Of a stretch of DNA of 15,222 nt, positions 1 to 7,448 are shown piece by piece; position 1 is the stretch's first letter; each line of letters begins with the position of its first letter. The translations under genes were made by a program, and so were the position numbers. Location of the stretch: assembly GCA_046566095.1 (NCBI GenBank), contig JBKHXI010000013.1:1-15222 (forward strand), in the 5' to 3' direction. The stretch comes from CAMPJU01 sp046566095 (GTDB lineage: Bacteria; Pseudomonadota; Gammaproteobacteria; Xanthomonadales; Xanthomonadaceae). The notes beneath the pieces are model-generated. The model was not told the origin of the DNA and made no database searches. It saw only the letters and a program-made list of their open reading frames with translations.

Positions 1-1509
<1,509 letters not shown>

Positions 1510-1513
<4 letters not shown>

Positions 1514-1584
1514 GGGCATTCGTCCTCGCTGAGACGTAGGAGCGCCCCATGGGCGCGGTGCCGGAGGCTGGCCGTCGCGCCCAT
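1510..1584 (-). other. Possible 24-codon leader ORF coupled to thiC
   Basis: The minus strand of the REP pair in the thiC leader contains AGGAG (1595-1591), six bases, then ATG at 1584. The frame runs 24 codons, starting MGATASLRHR and ending EDECP. Its TGA stop (1512-1510) overlaps the thiC ATG (1513-1511) in an ATGA arrangement, the classic geometry of translational coupling. The Shine-Dalgarno and start both lie within a perfect hairpin arm, so they would be hidden when the hairpin forms. Whether it is translated is unknown, and chance creation by the REP sequence is quite possible. Confidence 0.3.
1523..1527 (-). promoter_or_regulatory. thiC ribosome binding site
   Basis: GAGGA on the minus strand lies 9 bases before ATG 1513 and 3 bases before ATG 1519. 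It decides in favour of 1513 as the thiC start, and is the element a TPP riboswitch would be expected to expose or hide. Confidence 0.6.
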
Positions 1585-1597
1585 GGGGCGCTCCTAC
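1536..1597. repeat. GTAG REP inverted pair in the thiC leader
   Basis: Two perfectly complementary 22-base arms (1536-1557 and 1576-1597) flank an 18-base loop. Each arm begins GTAGGAGCGCCCC, the head of the GTAG REP family known from Stenotrophomonas and Xanthomonas, and has a CCCATGGG centre. In the thiC transcript this forms one long hairpin between the riboswitch aptamer (ending 1633) and the Shine-Dalgarno (1527-1523). No U-tract follows, so it is not a standard intrinsic terminator. Confidence 0.85.
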
Positions 1598-1632
1598 AGG
1601 GACGAAGCGGTGGCCGGGCGCGGTGGCGCCGG

Positions 1633-1712
1633 CGAAGCTCCCTACGCCGGTCTCAACCGGATCAGGTTCGAAGGGTCTGTCTCAACCGCGCACAGGCGGT
1701 ACCCCCGCTTCG
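1633..1712 (-). promoter_or_regulatory. TPP (THI-box) riboswitch aptamer
   Basis: The minus strand carries the classic TPP aptamer elements in order: GCGGGGGTACC, GGTTGAGA, ACCCTTCGAACCTGATCCGG and ACCGGCGTAGGGA. P1 can form 6 pairs between 1707-1712 and 1633-1638 (CGAAGC with GCTTCG). P2 pairs 1696-1700 with 1685-1689 around a six-base loop. P5 is CCGGT/ACCGG with loop TGAG. The usual CUGAGA reads UUGAGA, and the partner G of P2 is A, so pairing is kept as A-U. Bound thiamine pyrophosphate is expected to lower thiC expression. The expression platform (about 1514-1632) contains the REP pair. Confidence 0.95.
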
Positions 1713-1776
1713 GCCGCTATTGCACCACGGCTGCGGCCCGCGGCCAAACCGCCGCCGGCGCGGCCGGGCTCACCCG

Positions 1777-1808
1777 GTATTAATGTACTTACCGGTATAG
1801 TATAAAGT
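1777..1808. promoter_or_regulatory. AT-rich divergent promoter/operator island between thiC and TetR gene
   Basis: This is the only AT-rich stretch between the divergent genes. It contains a perfect palindrome TACCGGTA (1790-1797) within TACTTACCGGTATAGTA (1786-1802), a plausible TetR-type operator. Candidate -10 boxes are TATAGT (1796-1801) on plus, and TATACT (1804-1799) and TACATT (1787-1782) on minus. No good -35 box is visible on either strand. Autoregulation by the adjacent TetR protein is inferred from position only. Confidence 0.45.
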
Positions 1809-1836
1809 CGACTTGTCCCCGCTTCCGGTCCCCCGC

Positions 1837-2568
1837 ATGCCCAAGGCCGCCGCCCCTGCCCGCACGCCCGCCGCCCGCGCAGCCGGCCCGGGGCGTCCCA
1901 AGGACCTGGCCAAGCGCGCCGCGATCCTGGAGGCGGCCAAACGGCTGTTCGTCGCGCAGGGGTTCGAGGGCAGCAGCATGGACCAGATCGCGGCCGCGGC
2001 CGGGGTCTCCAAGCTCACCGTCTACAGCCATTTCGGCGACAAGGAGTCGCTGTTCGCCGAGGCGGTGCGCGCGCATTGCGAGGCCGGCCTGCCCTCGGCG
2101 CTGTTCGAGGCGGCGCCGGGAACGCCGCTGCGCGAACGCCTGCTGGAAATCGCCCGCGCCTTCTACGCCATGATCTCCAGCAGCGAGGCGGTGGCCGGGC
2201 ACCGCATGCTGTGCACCCCGCAGGTGGCCGGCACCCCGCTGTCGCGGATGTTCTGGGAGGCGGGCCCGCAGCGCGTGCACGACGCCTTCGCCGCGCTGCT
2301 GCGCCGGCGCGCGGACGCCGGGGAACTGGAGATCGAGGATCCGGCGCGCGCCTCCGGCCAGTTCTTCGCCCTGGTCAAGGGCGAGCCGCACGCACAGCTG
2401 GTGTTCGGCTGCTGCCGGGCGGAGGACGACCCGGCGGCGCGCGAGGCACACCTGGCCGCCTGCGTCGACATGTTCCTGCGCGCCTATGCGCCGGGCGGGC
2501 GGACGTCCGCCGCTGCGGCGCCGGGCAGGCGCGGCAGCGGCGCCGGCGGCGCGCGCAGGCGCCGGTGA
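1837..2568 (+). CDS. TetR/AcrR-family transcriptional regulator
   Basis: This is a 243-residue one-component repressor of the TetR family. After a basic, Ala/Pro-rich N-terminal tail, residues about 24-75 form the TetR DNA-binding domain, with the helix-turn-helix around SSMDQIAAAAGVSKLTVYSHF followed by GDKESLF. The C-terminal ligand-binding half, including GQFFALVKGEPHAQLVFG, resembles AefR-like TetR C-domains. The last 25 or so residues are a low-complexity Gly/Arg/Ala tail. I chose ATG 1837; a TTG at 1813 would add 8 residues, and neither has a clear Shine-Dalgarno. The gene lies upstream of the methyltransferase and tolC on the same strand, so control of an efflux function is plausible but unproven. 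The effector is unknown. Confidence 0.9.
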   Translation: MPKAAAPARTPAARAAGPGRPKDLAKRAAILEAAKRLFVAQGFEGSSMDQIAAAAGVSKLTVYSHFGDKESLFAEAVRAHCEAGLPSALFEAAPGTPLRERLLEIARAFYAMISSSEAVAGHRMLCTPQVAGTPLSRMFWEAGPQRVHDAFAALLRRRADAGELEIEDPARASGQFFALVKGEPHAQLVFGCCRAEDDPAAREAHLAACVDMFLRAYAPGGRTSAAAAPGRRGSGAGGARRRR

Positions 2569-2705
2569 CGGACGCGCGGACGCCGTGCGGTCAGCGCCCG
2601 GACAGCGCGGACGCGAGCGCGGTGCCGTGTTTCCCGGTGACTTCCGGCACTCGGTCGCGGTCGCCGGGGCCGCCATCCTGCAGCCACGCGCGGGCCCGGC
2701 CCGGC

Positions 2706-2711
2706 TAAAAT
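2706..2711 (+). promoter_or_regulatory. Candidate -10 box for the PCMT-like/tolC operon
   Basis: TAAAAT stands out in an otherwise GC-rich gap (2569-2741) and lies 30 bases before the chosen ATG. No convincing -35 is seen. The rest of the gap shows only GC-rich sequence, with no clear terminator after the TetR gene. Confidence 0.4.
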
Positions 2712-2741
2712 GCGCGGTTCCCCGTGCCGGATGACCAGGAC

Positions 2742-3398
2742 ATGACGCTCGACTTCGCCAAGGCCCGCGAGACGATGGTGGAACAGCAGGTCCGCCCCTG
2801 GGACGTGCTCGACGCGCGGGTGCTCGAGGTGCTGTCGGCGCTGCCGCGCGAGGCCTTCGTCGCCGACGCGCACCGCACGCTCGCCTACGCCGACCTGGCG
2901 CTGCCGATCGGCCACGGCGAAGTGATGATGAAGCCGGTGGTCGAAGGGCGGATGCTGCAGGCGCTGGCCCTGCAGCCGGACGAGGAGGCGCTGGAGATCG
3001 GCACCGGCAGCGGCTTTATCGCCGCGTGCCTGGGCCGGCTGGCGCGCGCGGTGGTCAGCGTCGAACTGCACGCTGACCTGGCCGCGGCGGCGCGCGCGCG
3101 GCTCGACGCGCAGGGCCTGGGCGGCAACATCGAGGTCGTGACCGCCGACGCCCTGGCCTGGCAGAACGCGCGCCGCTTCGACGCGGTCTGCGTCACCGGC
3201 GCGGTCGACACCCTGCCGCCGCGCTTCCTCGGCTGGCTGCGTCCGGGCGGCCGCCTGTTCGTGGTCCGCGGCCGCGCGCCGGCGATGGAAGCGGTGCTGC
3301 TGCGCCCGCACAGCGGCGGCATGCGCACCGAATCGCTGTTCGAGACCGAACTGCCCTACCTCGCCGGCGCCGCGCCGGTGCCCGAATTCAAGCTCTGA
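2742..3398 (+). CDS. PCMT-family SAM-dependent methyltransferase (PIMT-like, atypical)
   Basis: This 218-residue protein belongs to the protein-L-isoaspartate O-methyltransferase family. Its SAM-binding motif I is EIGTGSG (85-91), within a Rossmann-type core, and the N-terminus (FAKARETMVEQQVRPWDVLD) is typical of the proteobacterial branch found beside tolC. In classical PIMT the substrate loop reads G-Q-T-I-S-x-P; here it is HGEVMMKP (58-65), without the Thr and Ser. Repair of isoaspartyl residues is therefore doubtful and the true substrate is unknown. ATG 2742 matches the family N-terminus, with AGGA just one base upstream; a GTG at 2724 would add 6 residues. The gap to tolC is 43 bases, which suggests cotranscription. 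Confidence 0.9.
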   Translation: MTLDFAKARETMVEQQVRPWDVLDARVLEVLSALPREAFVADAHRTLAYADLALPIGHGEVMMKPVVEGRMLQALALQPDEEALEIGTGSGFIAACLGRLARAVVSVELHADLAAAARARLDAQGLGGNIEVVTADALAWQNARRFDAVCVTGAVDTLPPRFLGWLRPGGRLFVVRGRAPAMEAVLLRPHSGGMRTESLFETELPYLAGAAPVPEFKL

Positions 3399-3441
3399 CC
3401 GCCCGCGCGCCGCGCGGCATGCCGACGCCGAAGGATCCCGC

Positions 3442-4872
3442 ATGAGCCCCCGCCGACTCGCCATCGCCCTCGCCTTCGCCCTGCTGCCGGCCACCGCCGC
3501 AGCCGAGGACCTGCTGCAGACCTACGAGCTGGCGCGTGGCGGCGACCCGCGTTTCTCCGAGATCGAATCGCAGAGCCGCGCTACCCGCGAGGGCGCGGTC
3601 CAGGCGCGCGCGGCGCTGCTGCCGCAGATCAGCGGCGACGCCAGCGTGCGCCGCTCGCGCAGCGAGGGCCCGGCCACCCAGAACCAGTTCGACCCGGCCA
3701 CCGGCCAGCCGGTGCAGTTCACCGGCGACATCGAGAGCGAGGTCACCGCGCGCGATGCCGGCCTGAACCTGCGGCAGATGGTCTACGACCGCGCCAACTT
3801 CACCCGCCTGGCGGCCCAGCGCGCCCGTTCCCGCGCCGCGGAATTCACCGTCGATGCGGCCGGCGACGATCTGATGACCCGGACCTCGGCGGCCTACTTC
3901 AACGTGCTGGTGGCGATCGAGACCCTGGCCGCGGCCGAGGCCCAGGAAACCGCGCTGCGCAAGCAGCTCGACTTCGCCGACAAGCGCCTGGAAGTGGGCC
4001 TGGCGCCGATCACCGACGTGCACGAGGCCCGCGCCCAGTTCGAGGGCGCGCGCGCCAACGTGGCGCTGTCGCGGGCCGCGCTGGCCGACGCCTACCAGGC
4101 CCTGGCCGAGATCACCGGCACCCCTGTGCGCAACCTGCGCGGCCTGCCGCCGGACTTCCAGCCGCAGCTGCCGGCCGCCGGCGACGCCGACCAGTGGGTA
4201 CGGACCGCGCTGGCCAACAATCCCAACATCCGCGCGCTGTCCGAGCAGGTGAACGCCTCCGAGGCCGACATCCGCACCGCGCGCGCCGGCCACCTGCCGA
4301 CCGTGTACCTGAGCGGCAGCTACGGCGACAGCCGCACCACCGGCGAGCGCACGTTCAGCAGTTCCGGGCTGCCGCAGGCGGTGACCAACCCGATCGAGAA
4401 CGAGAGCCGCGGCCCGAGCGTGGGCATCACCCTGTCGGTGCCGATCTTCTCCGGCGGCGCGGTGCAGTCGCAGGTACGCCAGGCCATCGCGCAGCGCGAC
4501 GCCAGCGCCGACCGGCTCGAACAGCAGCGCCGCGCGGTCGAGCGCAACACCCGCAACGCCTACCAGGCGCTGGTGTCGGGCGTGAGCGAGGTCGAGGCGC
4601 GGCGGCTGGCGCTGGTGGCCGCGCAGAGCGCGTACGACGCCTCGCAGGTCGGCTTCGAGGTCGGCACCCGCACCGTGATCGACGTGCTGCTCAACCAGCA
4701 GACGCTGTTCGACGCGCAGCGCCAGTACGCGCTGGCCCGCTACAACTTCCTGCAGAACCGGCTGCTGCTCGAGCAGCAGGCCGGCACCCTCGACATCGAG
4801 GACCTGCAGGAAATCAACCGGCTGCTGACGGTCAACGCCGAAGCCCAACTGGCGAATCCGCCCGCCCCCTGA
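3442..4872 (+). CDS. tolC: TolC-family outer membrane efflux/secretion channel
   Basis: TolC forms the trimeric outer-membrane and periplasmic tunnel used by RND and ABC efflux pumps and by type I secretion. The 476-residue product has a signal peptide (MSPRRLAIALAFALLPATAAA, cleavage likely after residue 21). Two outer-membrane efflux repeats follow, at about residues 30-215 and 240-430, with the typical segments AYFNVLVAIETLAAAEAQ, RLEVGLAPITDVHEARAQFE, SVPIFSGGAVQSQVRQA and FEVGTRTVIDVLLNQQTLFD. Full family length is present. GAAGGA (3430-3435) lies 6 bases before the ATG. It probably shares a transcript with the upstream methyltransferase. The stop is directly followed by REP sequence, and the gene converges on waaA. 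Confidence 0.96.
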   Translation: MSPRRLAIALAFALLPATAAAEDLLQTYELARGGDPRFSEIESQSRATREGAVQARAALLPQISGDASVRRSRSEGPATQNQFDPATGQPVQFTGDIESEVTARDAGLNLRQMVYDRANFTRLAAQRARSRAAEFTVDAAGDDLMTRTSAAYFNVLVAIETLAAAEAQETALRKQLDFADKRLEVGLAPITDVHEARAQFEGARANVALSRAALADAYQALAEITGTPVRNLRGLPPDFQPQLPAAGDADQWVRTALANNPNIRALSEQVNASEADIRTARAGHLPTVYLSGSYGDSRTTGERTFSSSGLPQAVTNPIENESRGPSVGITLSVPIFSGGAVQSQVRQAIAQRDASADRLEQQRRAVERNTRNAYQALVSGVSEVEARRLALVAAQSAYDASQVGFEVGTRTVIDVLLNQQTLFDAQRQYALARYNFLQNRLLLEQQAGTLDIEDLQEINRLLTVNAEAQLANPPAP

Positions 4873-4873
4873 C

Positions 4874-4952
4874 CGCGGGGCGCCCCTTGGGCGCGATGCC
4901 CGCACCCTGCGAGATTGCCGGGAACGCCGTCGCGGGCAAGGCCCGCTCCTAC
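4874..4952. repeat. GTAG REP composite unit, degenerate left end
   Basis: This 79-base unit begins one base after the tolC stop. It contains two small hairpins, GCGCCC-CTT-GGGCGC and GCGGGC-AAG-GCCCGC, and ends in CGCTCCTAC. It is nearly identical to the unit 129 bases downstream (5003-5081), but the GTAG head at the tolC side has decayed. Confidence 0.8.
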
Positions 4953-4977
4953 GGCGCAGCGAAGCCGAGCGGTGCGA

Positions 4978-4997
4978 CGATCGCGGGGCACCCCTAC
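4978..4997 (-). repeat. Possible degenerate REP arm
   Basis: Between the two full units the minus strand reads GTAGGGGTGCCCCGCGATCG. It has a GTAG head, a short GGGG-TG-CCCC hairpin and a GCGAT tail, like a shortened REP arm. It could be the remnant of a third unit or chance. Confidence 0.4.
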
Positions 4998-5002
4998 GCG
5001 AC

Positions 5003-5081
5003 GTAGGAGCGCCCCTTGGGCGCGATGCCCGCACCCTGTGAGGTTGCCGGGAACGCCGTCGCGGGCAAGGCCCGCGCCTAC
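5003..5081. repeat. GTAG REP composite unit overlapping the waaA stop
   Basis: The unit begins GTAGGAGCGCCCCTTGGGCG and ends GCGGGCAAGGCCCGCGCCTAC. The two arms are different hairpin types facing each other. The terminal CTAC (5078-5081) is GTAG on minus and supplies the TAG stop of waaA. It is a direct repeat of 4874-4952, and probably acts as a bidirectional structure between convergent tolC and waaA. Confidence 0.85.
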
Positions 5082-6382
5082 GGGGATGGCGGGGCGGGGG
5101 GGAGCGAGGGAGCGATCAGGCGCAGGGTGCGCGCCAGCGCGCCGCGGCCCTGTTCGACCAGGGCGCGGCCGGCATCGGCCATCGCCCGGCGCGCCGCCGG
5201 GTCCGCCAGCAGGGCCTCCAGCGCCGCGCCCACGGCGTCGGCGTCGGCGCCGACGCGCAGCGCGCCGGACTCGCGCATGTGGCGCGCAATCTCGGCGAAA
5301 TTGTGCAGGTGCGGCCCGGCCACCACCGGCGTGCCGACCGCTGCCGGCTCCAGCAGGTTGTGCCCGCCCACCGGCTGCAGGCTGCCGCCGACGAAGGCCA
5401 CGTCCGCGCAGGCGTAGAAGCCGGCGAGTTCGCCCATGGTGTCGATCACGAACACCTCGTCGGCCGCGTCCGGCCAGTGGGTGAGCTTGCGGGTCGCGGT
5501 CCGCCAGCCGGCCTCCACCGCCTTCTGCGCGGCCGGGCGGAAGCGCTCGGGATGGCGCGGCGCCCACAGCAGCAGCAGCCCGGGATGGCGTTCGCGCAGC
5601 CGCCGGTGCAGGGCGACGACCGCGGACTCCTCGTCCTCGTGGGTGCTGGCCGCGATCCAGGCCGGGCGCGCGCCGGCGCGCGCGCGGAACTCGCGCACGA
5701 GCGCGTCCGCCGCCTCCGGCACCTGCTGGTCGTACTTGAGGTTGCCGACCTCGAACACCCGCTCGCGCGGCGCGCCCAGGCGCACGAAGCGCACCGCGTC
5801 GGCATGCGACTGCGCGGCCACCTGCGCGACCGTGCGCAGCGCGCGCGCGATCAGCGGCGCCAGCGCCTGGTAGCCGCGCAGCGAGCGCGCCGACAGCCGC
5901 GCGTTGATCACGTGGGCCGGAACGCCGTGGTCGCGGCAGCCGAACAGCAGGTTCGGCCACAGCTCGGTCTCCATCACCAGCGCCACCGCGGGCCGGTAGT
6001 GGCCGAGGAAGCGCGCGATCGCGCCGGGCAGGTCGTAGGGCAGGTAGACGTGCTCGACCGCGCCGCCCCACAGGGCCCGCACCCGTGCCGAGCCGGTCGG
6101 GGTGATGGTGGTCACCAGCAGCTTGAGGTCCGGGCGCGCCCGGCGCAGCGCGTCCACCAGCGGCGCTGCGGCATTGACCTCGCCGACCGAGACCGCGTGC
6201 ACCCACACCGTCCGCACGTGCGGCGCGTCGCCGTAGGCGGCGTAGCGCTCGTTCCAGCGCAGCAGGTAGTCGGGATGGCGGAACCCGCGCCAGACCAGGT
6301 GGTAGACGGTGACCGGCAACAGCAGGTACAGCGCGGCCGAGTACAGGCCGCGCAGCAGGCGCTCGATCGGGTCGCGTCGCAT
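5078..6382 (-). CDS. waaA: 3-deoxy-D-manno-octulosonic acid (Kdo) transferase
   Basis: WaaA transfers Kdo from CMP-Kdo to lipid A precursor at the inner membrane, the first inner-core step of LPS. The 434-residue product has full family length. A hydrophobic N-terminal anchor (about 14-31) is followed by VHAVSVGEVNAA, with the conserved Glu at 68, then METELWPNLLF at 137-146. The C-terminal GT-B half carries FVGGSLQPVGGHNLLEPAAVGTPV, the GT30 signature. Whether it adds one or two Kdo units cannot be read from sequence. The start MRRDPIERLLRG at 6382 fits the family, and TATCCT lies only 6 bases upstream. The TAG stop lies in the GTAG head of a REP, after a low-complexity PPAPPSP tail. It is divergent from lpxL. 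Confidence 0.96.
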   Translation of the reverse strand: MRRDPIERLLRGLYSAALYLLLPVTVYHLVWRGFRHPDYLLRWNERYAAYGDAPHVRTVWVHAVSVGEVNAAAPLVDALRRARPDLKLLVTTITPTGSARVRALWGGAVEHVYLPYDLPGAIARFLGHYRPAVALVMETELWPNLLFGCRDHGVPAHVINARLSARSLRGYQALAPLIARALRTVAQVAAQSHADAVRFVRLGAPRERVFEVGNLKYDQQVPEAADALVREFRARAGARPAWIAASTHEDEESAVVALHRRLRERHPGLLLLWAPRHPERFRPAAQKAVEAGWRTATRKLTHWPDAADEVFVIDTMGELAGFYACADVAFVGGSLQPVGGHNLLEPAAVGTPVVAGPHLHNFAEIARHMRESGALRVGADADAVGAALEALLADPAARRAMADAGRALVEQGRGALARTLRLIAPSLPPAPPSP

Positions 6383-6388
6383 CGCGCA

Positions 6389-6394
6389 AGGATA
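6389..6394 (-). promoter_or_regulatory. Candidate -10 box for waaA (leaderless spacing)
   Basis: TATCCT on minus is separated from the waaA ATG by six bases (TGCGCG), which would put transcription start at or next to the ATG. No Shine-Dalgarno is visible. The rest of the 154-base gap to lpxL is GC-rich, without other recognisable signals. Confidence 0.4.
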
Positions 6395-6524
6395 CGGGAG
6401 GACGCCGCCGGCACGCGGCCGCGCGGCGCCGGCGCGGGCCGCACGAGGGTGGCGGCGCCGTCGCAACGCGCCGCAGGCCGGATCGGGCGACCGGATGCGC
6501 GGCCCGTGCCGCCGGACCAGGCCG

Positions 6525-6530
6525 TACACT
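6525..6530 (+). promoter_or_regulatory. Candidate -10 box for lpxL (leaderless spacing)
   Basis: TACACT is separated from the lpxL ATG by six bases (CGGGCG). As for waaA on the other strand, there is no room for an ordinary leader and no Shine-Dalgarno. Confidence 0.4.
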
Positions 6531-6536
6531 CGGGCG

Positions 6537-7448
6537 ATGGCCGACGACCGCCCCGCCCCGCCGCCGCGCGCGCCCCGCCACTGGCCGGCATGGCTGGGCA
6601 TCGGCGCGATGGCGCTGCTGGCGCGCCTGCCCTGGCCGCTGCAGCGTGCGCTCGGCCGCGTGCTCGGCGCGCTGCTGCGGATGCTGCTGCGCGAACGGCG
6701 CGCGGTGGCCGCGCGCAACCTCGAACTGTGCTTCCCCGACCTCGACGCGGCCGCGCGGGCACGGCTGCTGCGCGCGCACTTCGCGTCGCTGGGCATCGGC
6801 GTGTTCGAATTCGCGCGCGCCTGGTGGGGCTCGGTCGCGCCGCTGCGGCGCGGCCTGCGGATCGAGGGGCTGCACCACCTGGAAGCCGCGCGCGCCGGCG
6901 GGCGCGGGGTGATCGTGGTCTCCGGCCACTTCACCACGCTGGAGGTCTGCGGCCGGCTGATGTGCGACCACGCGCCGCTGGCCGGCATGTACCGCCGCCA
7001 CGCGCAGCCGGCGATGGAATGGGCGGTCAGGCGCGGCCGGCTGCGCTACGCCGCGGCGATGTTCGCCAAGGACGAGCTGCGCGCCGCGGTCCGGCACCTG
7101 CGCGACGGCGGGCTGCTCTGGTACGCGCCCGACCAGGACCCCAGCCGCGGCGATGCGGTGTTCGTGCCGTTCTTCGGCCGGTCCGCGCACAGCCTGACCT
7201 CGACCCACCAGCTGGCGCGGCTGTCGGGCGCGGCGGTGCTGGCCTTCGAACATCGCCGTCGCGGAGACGGCGGCTACGACCTGCGCCTGCATCCGGCATT
7301 CGCCGACTTCCCGTCGGACGACGCCGTCGGGGATACCGCCCGGGTGATGGCCGCGATCGAGGCGATGGCGCGCGCGGCGCCGGACCAGTACCTGTGGATC
7401 CACCGCCGCTTCAAGCGGCAGCCCGACGGCCGCGGCGTCTACGACTGA
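6537..7448 (+). CDS. lpxL: Lipid A late acyltransferase, LpxL/HtrB family
   Basis: This enzyme adds a secondary acyl chain to Kdo-lipid A precursor on the inner face of the inner membrane, using acyl-ACP. The 303-residue length is close to E. coli LpxL (306). Sequence features are an N-terminal membrane segment (about 16-35), RNLELCFP (60-67), the catalytic H-x4-E motif in SGHFTTLEV (H131, E136), the conserved WYAPDQDPS block (about 195-203), VFVPFFG, and the end motif QYLWIHRRFK. These match E. coli LpxL better than LpxM, though chain length cannot be deduced. ATG 6537 gives the family N-terminus. The gene is divergent from waaA, whose product makes its likely substrate. Its TGA overlaps by 10 bases the end of the convergent ligase-family gene. 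Confidence 0.92.
   Translation: MADDRPAPPPRAPRHWPAWLGIGAMALLARLPWPLQRALGRVLGALLRMLLRERRAVAARNLELCFPDLDAAARARLLRAHFASLGIGVFEFARAWWGSVAPLRRGLRIEGLHHLEAARAGGRGVIVVSGHFTTLEVCGRLMCDHAPLAGMYRRHAQPAMEWAVRRGRLRYAAAMFAKDELRAAVRHLRDGGLLWYAPDQDPSRGDAVFVPFFGRSAHSLTSTHQLARLSGAAVLAFEHRRRGDGGYDLRLHPAFADFPSDDAVGDTARVMAAIEAMARAAPDQYLWIHRRFKRQPDGRGVYD

Noticed and set aside
3388..5034. Minus-strand open frame of 548 codons antisense to tolC.
   Set aside because: The plus strand clearly encodes complete TolC; the antisense frame shows no family motif.
4874..5081. Short repeats with spacers resembling a tiny CRISPR array.
   Set aside because: Only two long units, each internally palindromic with GTAG heads, no uniform 30-base repeats and no cas genes.
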